Source: Brevundimonas sp.
GTDB lineage: Bacteria; Pseudomonadota; Alphaproteobacteria; Caulobacterales; Caulobacteraceae
Length of the DNA stretch: 6,129 bases
Direction of reading: 5' to 3'
Assembly: GCF_031082345.1 (NCBI RefSeq)
Contig: NZ_JAVHLH010000174.1
Location: forward strand, 1-6,129
The notes below the pieces were generated by a model. That model was not told the DNA's origin, made no database searches, and was given only the letters and a program-made list of their open reading frames with translations. Shown here piece by piece: positions 1 to 5,489 of this stretch (positions within the stretch are counted from its first letter, which is position 1; each line of letters starts with the position of its first letter). The position numbers were made by a program, and so were the translations under genes.

Positions 1-2
1 AG

Positions 3-146
3 ACCGGACGGCTGGACCGGCTGTCGGGCGGCCTGTGCCGGTCAGGCGATCTGGAAAGCGCCTGCGACTACATGATCCGGTTCGCGGCCGCCGGATTCCG
101 GGCCGTGTGCGGACCGCAGGCCCGGGCGGAAGATCGGCCGGCCTGA
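3..146 (+). CDS. 3' end of an unidentified gene (start outside the window)
   Basis: This frame is open from the left edge and ends at TGA 144-146, giving the last 47 residues of a protein that begins outside the window. Third codon positions are about 83% G/C, clearly higher than in the competing frame (about 65%) that extends the LytTR gene upstream, so I take it as the real coding frame here. The peptide contains two cysteines in the context LCRSGDLESACDY and ends in a charged, Ala/Arg-rich tail (QARAEDRPA). The Cys-x2-Gly-Asp-x3-Ala-Cys spacing loosely recalls Sel1/TPR-like helical repeats, but the fragment is too short to assign a family. Its stop codon shares one base with the start of the downstream LytTR gene, so the two are probably co-transcribed and translationally coupled. 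Confidence 0.55.
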   Translation, partial: TGRLDRLSGGLCRSGDLESACDYMIRFAAAGFRAVCGPQARAEDRPA

Positions 147-928
147 TGGGAGCCTCCGCTGATCCGCCCGGACCGGGTCCGCTCCGCTGGCTCCCGTTCC
201 GCTTCGACCGGGGCGTCGGCGTGGCCGTGGGCGCGGGCGTGGTGCTGGCCCTGACCGGCGCCTTCGGCACCAACATCGTCCCGCTGTGGCTGCGCCTGGC
301 CTACTGGGTCCCGCTGATCCTCGTCGGCGCGGTCTGGGCCACCCTGTGTTCGCGCCTGATCGAGCGGGTCGTCGACCCCGACGAACAGCCGTGGCTGACG
401 GTGGCGGCGCTGTCGGCCGCCACGGCCGGACCGGTGGTGGTGCTGGTCTGGCTGGTCACCGGCCTGGTCTTCGAGAACGAGATCTATCCGCTCGACCGTC
501 TGGCGCATTTCGTCGGCCCGGTGCTGGTCGTGACCGTCGCCATCAGCGCCATCAACGTCTTCCTGGGCCGTCCCCCGCCGGTTCAGACCCATGCGGGCGC
601 CGGCGGATCCGGCCCGGCCCGCTTCCTCGACCGCCTGCCGCCGAAGCTGCGCGGCGCGACCCTCCACGCCGTCCAGGCCGAGGATCACTATCTGCGCCTG
701 CACACCGACCGCGGCTCGGACCTCATCCTGATGCGGCTGTCCGACGCCGTGGCCGAGCTGGAGGGGCTGGAAGGCGCGCGCACCCATCGCAGCTGGTGGG
801 TCGCCAGGGACGCGGTGCGCGATGTGGCGCGCAGCGACGGCCGGGCCGCCCTGACCCTCGAGGGCGGGATCGTCGTCCCCGTCAGCCGCCGCTACGCCCG
901 GGCCCTGCGCGAGGCCGGCTGGTACTAG
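146..928 (+). CDS. Membrane-anchored LytTR-domain DNA-binding protein
   Basis: A 260-residue protein with a hydrophobic N-terminal half and a C-terminal LytTR domain. Likely membrane segments lie near residues 23-39, 48-69, 83-108 and 121-140, followed by a Gly/Pro-rich linker. The LytTR domain covers about 168-260. It shows the family's pattern of a beta strand with an acidic-aromatic motif (HAVQAEDHYLRLHT), a central helix (SDAVAELEGL), the THRSWWVARDAV segment (the family usually has HRS-hydrophobic-VN) and a final strand ending VPVSRRY. LytTR domains bind DNA, typically as response-regulator outputs. Here there is no receiver domain, so the membrane part is presumably the sensor, or a membrane-bound regulator whose partner is unknown. 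I chose ATG 146 rather than the upstream in-frame ATG at 35: the first 37 codons read like the wrong frame of the preceding gene, and GGAAG at 128-132 can serve as ribosome binding site. TGATG coupling suggests co-expression with the upstream gene. The domain call is firm; the ligand and target genes are unknown. Confidence 0.85.
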   Translation: MGASADPPGPGPLRWLPFRFDRGVGVAVGAGVVLALTGAFGTNIVPLWLRLAYWVPLILVGAVWATLCSRLIERVVDPDEQPWLTVAALSAATAGPVVVLVWLVTGLVFENEIYPLDRLAHFVGPVLVVTVAISAINVFLGRPPPVQTHAGAGGSGPARFLDRLPPKLRGATLHAVQAEDHYLRLHTDRGSDLILMRLSDAVAELEGLEGARTHRSWWVARDAVRDVARSDGRAALTLEGGIVVPVSRRYARALREAGWY

Positions 929-929
929 C

Positions 930-2405
930 CTACCCCTGCCAGACGCCGTGGAAACTGACCGGCAGGGCGGTGTCGGCGCGCCAGCTGGCGACCGGCCCGT
1001 CCTCGATCCGGGCCGCGTCCAGCACATGCAGTTCGGACGCCCGGGCGGCCAGGTTCAGCGTCGGCCCGACCAGCCAGCCGTCGTCCTCGGCCGTGCCGCC
1101 GAGCCGGGGCACGAACACCATTTCGTCCATCACATGGTCCGCCCCGAAGTCGAACACGCGGGTCCGGCCCGCCCACCAGTCGGTCATGCCGATCGCGCTC
1201 GCGAACGGCCGCCCCGGAGTCTCCTCGGCGGTGTGCAGGGTGAAGCGGCGCGGCAGGCCGGCGCGACGCGGATCGCCGCGCGGGAACTCGGCCACCACCC
1301 CGGTGCGCTGCAGGTCGGTCGAGCCGTCGGCCCTGAGGTGCGCCAGGGCCAACCGGGCCGGCTCTCCGTCCAGAGGCACGCCGTTCAGGACCTCGCTGGC
1401 CCCGCGGGCGGCGAAATCCATGTCGCGATGGACGCACAGGTCGAAGCGGATGTCGTCGCCGTCCGACCAGGCGTCGCCCAGATGGAAGAAGCCGAACGCC
1501 GGCAGTTCGAACACCCGCCGCCGGGTCAGGTCGTCCTTGTCGATCACCAGCACCTGGGTCCCCTCGTCGGGCCGCCAGTCGAAGCCGTCGGCGAAGGGCA
1601 TGGTCATCCGCGCCTGCACCCACGGCTGCAGCACGATGACCAGATGGCGGGCCGTGGCGGTGAAGTCGTGGACATAGCTGGCGCGCGGCAGGTCGATCAT
1701 CGTCGCCGCCTCCAGCTCCCCCGTGGGCGACAGCCGCCAGACCATGGCCTGGCCCCGCCCCATGCCGAGGTTCCAGATCCGGCCGTCCGGCTCGCGGCGC
1801 GGGTGGGCCAGGAAGGGCATGGACTTCAGGTCGGGGCGGTGGGTGACCATGCCCCGGGTCGCCAGCGTCTCCGGGTCCATGGCCACGGCGGAGCCGCCTT
1901 CCCACAGCGCCCACAGGGCGTCGCCGGCCATCAGCACCGAGGTGTTGGCCGCGTTGGCGTCGTCGTTCGAGCCGATCTCGGCCCTTGGATCGCCGGCGCT
2001 GCCGAAGCCGGGCATGACCATGGCGTCGAGTCGTGTCTCCTGCCGCCGCTTGGGCGTGTCGACAAAGCGGGCGGCCAGTTCGGCCTGGCCCTCGGAGATG
2101 CGGAAGCGCCGCACCATTCCATCCCCGTCGAACCAGTGCGCCGCCGAGCGGCCGGGGCGCCGGAATTTGGCCGGTCCGTTGCGATACAGGGCGCCCTCCA
2201 GACCGGCCGGCGCCCGTCCGTGGATCAGCCGCATGGCCTGCGGAGCGACATCGGCCTCGACATCGGCGGTGGCCAGTCCCCAGTCCGCAGCGGTCCGCAT
2301 CGCCGTCATGGCGCGGACGGTCTCGGGGGTGAGGACGGCGGCCGCCAATCCTGCGATGAGAGGGGCCGCGGCGCCTGTGAGAAAGTTGCGTCGGGAAGCG
2401 ATCAT
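930..2405 (-). CDS. Carotenoid oxygenase (RPE65/CCD family) with Tat signal
   Basis: A 491-residue non-haem Fe(II) dioxygenase of the carotenoid cleavage family, which splits double bonds in carotenoids, apocarotenoids or stilbenes. The four iron-binding histidines can be placed by motif: H201 (LAHPRREPDG), H246 (YVHDF), H308 (FFHLGDAW) and H486 near the C terminus (SFHGVW). Glutamates in the usual second-shell contexts are E169 (LWEGG), E373 (AEFPRGDPR) and E428 (EMVFVPR). The N-terminal YRNGPAKF and HWFDGDGMVRRF motifs are typical of the family, and the length is normal. The N terminus has a twin-arginine motif (SRRNFL, residues 4-9), a hydrophobic stretch and a plausible cleavage site after VRA (residues 30-32), so export of the folded, iron-loaded enzyme is inferred. 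The start ATG is at 2405; a GTG one codon earlier is possible, but AGGAG at 2412-2416 is better spaced for the ATG. It lies 10 bases after the DUF2141 stop. Substrate and cleavage bond cannot be read from sequence. Confidence 0.93.
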   Translation of the reverse strand: MIASRRNFLTGAAAPLIAGLAAAVLTPETVRAMTAMRTAADWGLATADVEADVAPQAMRLIHGRAPAGLEGALYRNGPAKFRRPGRSAAHWFDGDGMVRRFRISEGQAELAARFVDTPKRRQETRLDAMVMPGFGSAGDPRAEIGSNDDANAANTSVLMAGDALWALWEGGSAVAMDPETLATRGMVTHRPDLKSMPFLAHPRREPDGRIWNLGMGRGQAMVWRLSPTGELEAATMIDLPRASYVHDFTATARHLVIVLQPWVQARMTMPFADGFDWRPDEGTQVLVIDKDDLTRRRVFELPAFGFFHLGDAWSDGDDIRFDLCVHRDMDFAARGASEVLNGVPLDGEPARLALAHLRADGSTDLQRTGVVAEFPRGDPRRAGLPRRFTLHTAEETPGRPFASAIGMTDWWAGRTRVFDFGADHVMDEMVFVPRLGGTAEDDGWLVGPTLNLAARASELHVLDAARIEDGPVASWRADTALPVSFHGVWQG

Positions 2406-2408
2406 CAC

Positions 2409-2416
2409 CCTCTCCT
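2409..2416 (-). promoter_or_regulatory. Ribosome binding site of the carotenoid oxygenase gene, overlapping the DUF2141 stop
   Basis: Read on the minus strand, the junction is TGAGGAGAGGGTGATG. The TGA stop of the DUF2141 gene flows directly into a strong AGGAGAGG Shine-Dalgarno sequence. The core AGGAG stands 6 bases before the ATG at 2405 and 3 before the GTG at 2408, which favours the ATG as start. Ribosomes finishing DUF2141 would end on this site, supporting translational coupling of the two genes. Confidence 0.7.
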
Positions 2417-2856
2417 CAGCGAATGCTGATGGTCTGGGCGGTCGGGCCCGAGACGGCGAAGCGGGCGCGTTCCCAGCTGGCCGGGCCCATGTTGCCGACG
2501 GCGTTGTTGGAAAAGGCGTAGGGCTCGACCGGCATGCCGAACGGATTGGTGTTCATCTCGCCGTCGCCGTTGACGTCGTGAAAGGCCTTGGCCGCATAGT
2601 CGCCGGCGGGCAGGCCCTCGAAGGTGACCGTGTGCTCCCCCGCCGCGACGTCCAGCCTGCGGCCGCCGACCGGCCGGTCCCCGGCGTAGCCGGCCTCGGA
2701 ATCGTACAGGGCGACCATCACCGCGCCGGTCCGGGCGCCCGTCTCGAAGGTCAGGGTGACGGCGCTGTCGGACGGGCTTTGGGCCAGGGCGGCGCCGGCC
2801 GGGGCGAACAGGCCGACGGCGGCGGCGGCGAAGGCGATCAGGGGCAGGCGGGTCAT
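2416..2856 (-). CDS. Secreted DUF2141-domain protein
   Basis: A 146-residue small exported protein of the DUF2141 family. Residues 1-25 form a Sec signal peptide: a basic start (MTR), an Ala-rich hydrophobic core and an ALA cleavage site before Q26. The mature part is a single beta-rich domain with the family's signature block at about residues 92-125: FHDVNGDGEMNTNPFGMPVE, then PYAFSNNA and, slightly further on, MGPASWERARF. D94, N96 and D98 in DVNGDG resemble an EF-hand-like loop and might bind calcium; this is inference. DUF2141 has no established biochemical function. The gene is first in an apparent operon with the carotenoid oxygenase, separated by 10 bases, so it may be an extracytoplasmic partner or carrier for that enzyme or its lipophilic substrate. 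GAGAG sits 6 bases before the ATG. An inverted repeat at 2890-2921 lies just upstream and may control it. Confidence 0.88.
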   Translation of the reverse strand: MTRLPLIAFAAAAVGLFAPAGAALAQSPSDSAVTLTFETGARTGAVMVALYDSEAGYAGDRPVGGRRLDVAAGEHTVTFEGLPAGDYAAKAFHDVNGDGEMNTNPFGMPVEPYAFSNNAVGNMGPASWERARFAVSGPTAQTISIR

Positions 2857-2889
2857 GGCGGTCTCTCATGCGGGGGAGGCCCGACCACC

Positions 2890-2921
2890 GGACCTCCGAC
2901 CCCCCGACCGTGCGGAGGTCC
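2890..2921. promoter_or_regulatory. Perfect 9-bp inverted repeat upstream of the DUF2141 operon
   Basis: GGACCTCCG at 2890-2898 is matched exactly by its reverse complement CGGAGGTCC at 2913-2921, with a 14-base C-rich spacer. The element is 33 bases upstream of the DUF2141 start, where an operator overlapping the promoter, or a hairpin in the 5' leader, would be expected. No T-run follows on either strand, so a terminator is less likely. CCGACC occurs three times in and beside it (2881, 2896 and 2904), which partly reflects local base composition. I cannot name a binding protein. Confidence 0.4.
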
Positions 2922-2962
2922 CGCCGTCGCCGCCACGCCGGATGCGGGGATCGTCGCCTTTC

Positions 2963-2996
2963 CTTCGTGAACGGCGCCGCCCGGCCGTTCACGAAG
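2963..2996 (-). terminator. Perfect 13-bp inverted repeat after the BrkB-family gene, possible terminator
   Basis: CTTCGTGAACGGC (2963-2975) and GCCGTTCACGAAG (2984-2996) are exact reverse complements around an 8-base spacer. The hairpin begins 12 bases after the BrkB-family stop, the usual place for a transcript-ending stem-loop. The bases following it on the minus strand (GAAAGGCGAC) contain no U-tract, so it is not a textbook intrinsic terminator. It could be a mRNA 3'-end stabiliser or instead an operator for the downstream DUF2141 operon, whose start is 106 bases away. Each arm holds a small dyad, TTCGTGAA or TTCACGAA, which would fit a dimeric regulator. The repeat itself is certain; the role is not. 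Confidence 0.45.
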
Positions 2997-3008
2997 CGCG
3001 AACGACCG

Positions 3009-4229
3009 TCAGCTGCGCCGGATCCGCCGTCTCAGCAGCCGGTCCGACAGCGCCTCGGCGTGCTTCAGGGTGAAGGCCAGGGCCGCCGGATTGCCCCGCC
3101 GCGGACCGACCGTGTCGGCCACCACCGCGCCGCGCTCGCCGATGGCGCGGTGCTCGCCGGTGGTGGTGTCGATCGCCGTCTGGTGCTCGATCTCGGCGTT
3201 GAGCTCAGCCCCCATCAGGATGATCTGCACGCTCAGCCAGGTCCACAAAAGGAAGCCCATCATCGCCGCCAGAGGGCCGTAGGAGGCGGTGCGCACGAAG
3301 GTCTGCAGATACCAGCTGAAGACCAGCGACAGGATCACGCTCAGCAGGGCCGCGAACAGGGCGCCCGGCGTCAGCCAGCGCCAGCGCGCCCGCGACCGGC
3401 ACGGCCCGAAGCGATAGATCACGGTCAGGGCGGCGACATAGACCACGCCCAGCAGCGGCCAACGCAGCGGCGCCAGATGGGCCCATTCATCGGCCAGGCC
3501 AAACACGCCCATCACCACCGGTACGCCGACGATCAGGCCCGCCGTCAGCAGGATGCTGAGCAGGCCTGAGACGGTGAAGGCCATGCAGGTCAGATTGTAT
3601 TTGACCAGATTGCGCCGCTCGACCTCGTGATAGGCGATATTGAGGCCGTAGAAGAGCACCTTGATCGCCCCGTTCGCCGTCCACAGCGACAGGGCCAGGG
3701 TCCAGACCAGGGTGAAGGTCAGGGCGGTCGTAGCGTTCTCGGCCAGCCGCTGCATCTCGCCGCCGAGGAACTCCGCCACCCCGGACGGCAGGACCGAATA
3801 GAGGAATTGCAGCCGTCCCCAGGCGTCCGCAGGATCGGCGAACAGCCCGTACAGGGTGACGAAGGCGGCCAGGGTCGGGAACAGCGACAGCACCACGAAG
3901 AAGGTCACGCCTCCGGCCACGAAGCCGACCCGGTCGCCGAAATAGGACGCGCCGACGCGCCAGAAGATGTCGACCCAGCCCTTGTGCGGGATGTGCTCGG
4001 GCCGCTGGGCCAGACGCCCGCGCCCCGGCTCCTTCGCCTCGAAATCCTCCGGCGTGGGCGGCCGGGGCGGCAGCGGCGCGGGCCGCTCCTTGCGCAGCTC
4101 GACGCCGTATTTGTGCCCGTGCCGATAGAGCAGGTGCGCCGCTCCGGCCCCGGCCGCCAGCCCGCCGGCCACCGAGCCGACCAGACCCCACAGCCCGAGG
4201 CCGCCCCTTGCTCCAGACCGCTTCTGCAT
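3009..4229 (-). CDS. YihY/BrkB-family inner-membrane protein
   Basis: A 406-residue polytopic membrane protein of the YihY/virulence factor BrkB family. Members were once thought to be ribonuclease BN, an assignment since withdrawn; transport or envelope roles are suggested but unproven. The core has six predicted membrane segments, near residues 101-130, 166-187, 212-242, 256-273, 287-308 and 319-341. The first carries the GGVTFFVVLSLFP motif and the last the family hallmark YGPLAAMMGFLLWTW followed by GAELNAEIEH. Before the core is an extension of about 90 residues with a Gly/Ala-rich hydrophobic stretch (11-34) and a Pro-rich linker (50-60). The C-terminal tail is basic (LLRRRIRRS). I chose ATG 4229. 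A GTG at 4238, 5 bases after GGAG, would add three residues and has the better ribosome site. The far upstream ATG at 4460 would overlap prmC and is rejected. The gene is divergent from prmC, sharing an 82-base gap. Confidence 0.88.
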   Translation of the reverse strand: MQKRSGARGGLGLWGLVGSVAGGLAAGAGAAHLLYRHGHKYGVELRKERPAPLPPRPPTPEDFEAKEPGRGRLAQRPEHIPHKGWVDIFWRVGASYFGDRVGFVAGGVTFFVVLSLFPTLAAFVTLYGLFADPADAWGRLQFLYSVLPSGVAEFLGGEMQRLAENATTALTFTLVWTLALSLWTANGAIKVLFYGLNIAYHEVERRNLVKYNLTCMAFTVSGLLSILLTAGLIVGVPVVMGVFGLADEWAHLAPLRWPLLGVVYVAALTVIYRFGPCRSRARWRWLTPGALFAALLSVILSLVFSWYLQTFVRTASYGPLAAMMGFLLWTWLSVQIILMGAELNAEIEHQTAIDTTTGEHRAIGERGAVVADTVGPRRGNPAALAFTLKHAEALSDRLLRRRIRRS

Positions 4230-4251
4230 CGTGGCCACAACGACTCCGCCT

Positions 4252-4273
4252 GGACGGCGTTCCGGCGCCGTCC
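4252..4273. promoter_or_regulatory. Perfect 8-bp inverted repeat in the divergent BrkB-family/prmC gap
   Basis: GGACGGCG (4252-4259) and CGCCGTCC (4266-4273) are exact reverse complements around TTCCGG, itself near-palindromic. It lies 22 bases upstream of the BrkB-family ATG and 38 bases upstream of the prmC ATG, in the 82-base gap that must hold both promoters. It could be an operator acting on one or both genes or a leader hairpin of the minus-strand transcript. I could not place convincing -35 and -10 boxes in either direction. High GC content makes chance repeats of this length more likely, so the functional claim is weak. Confidence 0.35.
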
Positions 4274-4311
4274 CGCTTGATATCCGCGCAAACCCGCGCC
4301 AAGGCCAGAGC

Positions 4312-5205
4312 ATGACCGACGCCGCCGCTTCCCCGACCCTGCTGACCGCCTGGAAGGCCGCCGCCGCCGCGCTCAAGGCCGGCCGCATCGACAGCCCCTC
4401 GATCGACGCCCGCCTGCTGCTCGAGGTCGCCGCCGGCTGTTCGCGCACCGACATCCTCACCGACCCCTACCGCGCCGTCACGCCGGACCAGCAGGCCGCG
4501 CTGGACGCCTTCGTCGAACGCCGCCTGCGTCGCGAGCCGGTGTCGCGCATCCTCGGCCGCAAGGGCTTCTGGAAGATCATGCTGAACGTCACCCCCGACG
4601 TGCTCAGCCCCCGCCCGGACACCGAGGCCATCCTCGACGTCGTGCTGCTGGCCTATCCGCCCCACAAGGCCTTCGAGATGATCGATCTCGGCACGGGCTC
4701 GGGCGCCATCCTGCTGGCGACCCTGGCCGAACGCGCCGGCGCCCGCGGCGTCGGCACCGACATCTCCTTCGAGGCCCTGGCCGTGGCCAGGGAGAACGCG
4801 ACCAACCTCGAGCTCGACAACCGCGCCACCTTCCTTCGCACCGAATGGGCCGCCGGCTTCGCCGACCACAGCTTCGACGTCGTCGTCTCCAACCCGCCCT
4901 ACATTCCGTCCGGCGACATCCCCGGCCTCGATCCCGAGGTCCGCGACCACGACCCGCACCTGGCCCTCGACGGCGGCCCCGACGGCCTGCAGGCCTATCG
5001 CGAACTGGCCCCCGAGATCCGCCGCATCCTCCGCCCCGACGGCCTGTTCGCGGTCGAGATCGGCTGGGACCAGGGCCCTCAGGTCAAGGCGCTGTTCGAG
5101 GCCGCGGGCTTCGACAGGGTCATCGTCGTCAAGGACCTGTCGGACCGCGACCGCGTCGTCACCAACGGCCCCGACCCGCGCACCAATCCCGTTCCGAAGA
5201 TGTAG
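4312..5205 (+). CDS. prmC: Peptide chain release factor N5-glutamine methyltransferase PrmC (HemK)
   Basis: A 297-residue SAM-dependent methyltransferase that methylates the glutamine of the GGQ motif in release factors RF1 and RF2, supporting efficient translation termination in the cytoplasm. An N-terminal helical domain (about 1-85) ends in REPVSRILGRKGFW, followed by the family motif LSPRPDTE (98-105). The Rossmann core has the SAM-binding motif DLGTGSGA (125-132), an acidic residue D150 (GTDIS) expected to hold the SAM ribose, and the catalytic NPPY motif at 194-197, which binds the target glutamine. Length is normal. ATG 4312 is chosen because it gives the normal N terminus; an in-frame ATG at 4231 would add 27 residues unlike the family and fill the divergent promoter gap. 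AAGG at 4301-4304 is a modest ribosome site. In many alphaproteobacteria prmC follows prfA; here the upstream neighbour is the divergent BrkB-family gene, so prmC seems to have its own promoter. Confidence 0.95.
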   Translation: MTDAAASPTLLTAWKAAAAALKAGRIDSPSIDARLLLEVAAGCSRTDILTDPYRAVTPDQQAALDAFVERRLRREPVSRILGRKGFWKIMLNVTPDVLSPRPDTEAILDVVLLAYPPHKAFEMIDLGTGSGAILLATLAERAGARGVGTDISFEALAVARENATNLELDNRATFLRTEWAAGFADHSFDVVVSNPPYIPSGDIPGLDPEVRDHDPHLALDGGPDGLQAYRELAPEIRRILRPDGLFAVEIGWDQGPQVKALFEAAGFDRVIVVKDLSDRDRVVTNGPDPRTNPVPKM

Positions 5206-5489
5206 CCGGGGTCGGGCGGGCAATTATCCCCTTGGAAACCGCCCCCGCACAGGCTAAGTCTTCGCTGTCTCCCACCCAAACGCACGCCATGGACCGCCTC
5301 AGGCCCATTCCCGCGCGCCCAGGGCATCTGACGGTCAGGCCAGTCGGCCCGGCGGACCAGGGGGCGGCAACGGATTTCCGATCACATCGTCAGCGGGGAT
5401 TGGCCCCGGAACGAAGCGGAACGACCAGACGGACAGCGCCGGAGGCCTTCGCCCCGGACCGTCCCTCATACAAAGCACGGTAGCGTCCG
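5206..5489. other. 284-base gap between prmC and the DUF4167 gene
   Basis: No convincing gene is visible. The longest plus-strand reading, from an ATG at 5289, would encode about 64 residues, but only about 69% of its third positions are G/C, well below the neighbouring genes, and it matches no family I know. Minus-strand readings are equally unconvincing. I looked for and did not see the conserved cores of SRP RNA, tmRNA (including its tag) or RNase P RNA, or a tRNA. The part just after prmC (GGGCGG near 5214, CCGCCC near 5239) could form only a weak hairpin and has no T-run. CGGAACGA occurs twice exactly 10 bases apart (5407-5414 and 5417-5424), and GCCCCGGA twice (5403 and 5451). The region likely holds the DUF4167 promoter and leader. 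Confidence 0.5.

Noticed and set aside
35..145. Upstream in-frame extension of the LytTR protein from ATG 35
   Set aside because: The 37 extra codons are Arg/Gly/Pro-rich with poor third-position G/C bias, while another frame here has good bias and ends exactly at the ATG at 146.
948..2429. Long plus-strand open frame (493 codons) opposite the carotenoid oxygenase gene
   Set aside because: Its translation is rich in Arg, Gly, His and Pro without any recognisable domain, as expected antisense to a GC-rich gene. The minus strand has all family motifs.
2405..2992. 195-codon minus-strand frame overlapping DUF2141
   Set aside because: Arg-rich shadow frame; the DUF2141 frame has a clear signal peptide and family motifs.
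2890..2996. CRISPR-like or integration-site repeats
   Set aside because: The two elements are inverted repeats of different sequence, with no regular direct repeat and spacer pattern and no integrase gene nearby.
4231..4311. prmC start at ATG 4231
   Set aside because: It adds 27 residues before the normal PrmC N terminus and leaves only one base before the divergent BrkB-family start.
4230..4460. BrkB-family start at 4460
   Set aside because: It would add 77 residues overlapping the prmC coding region and removing the divergent promoter gap; the residues do not resemble the family.
3487..5223. Long minus-strand open frame (578 codons) antisense to prmC and overlapping the BrkB-family gene
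   Set aside because: Low-complexity Gly/Val/Asp/Arg composition, no domain, and it overlaps two well-supported genes in other frames.
5206..5489. Possible SRP RNA, tmRNA, RNase P RNA or tRNA in the gap after prmC
   Set aside because: None of the conserved core sequences or a tmRNA tag reading frame could be found by eye.
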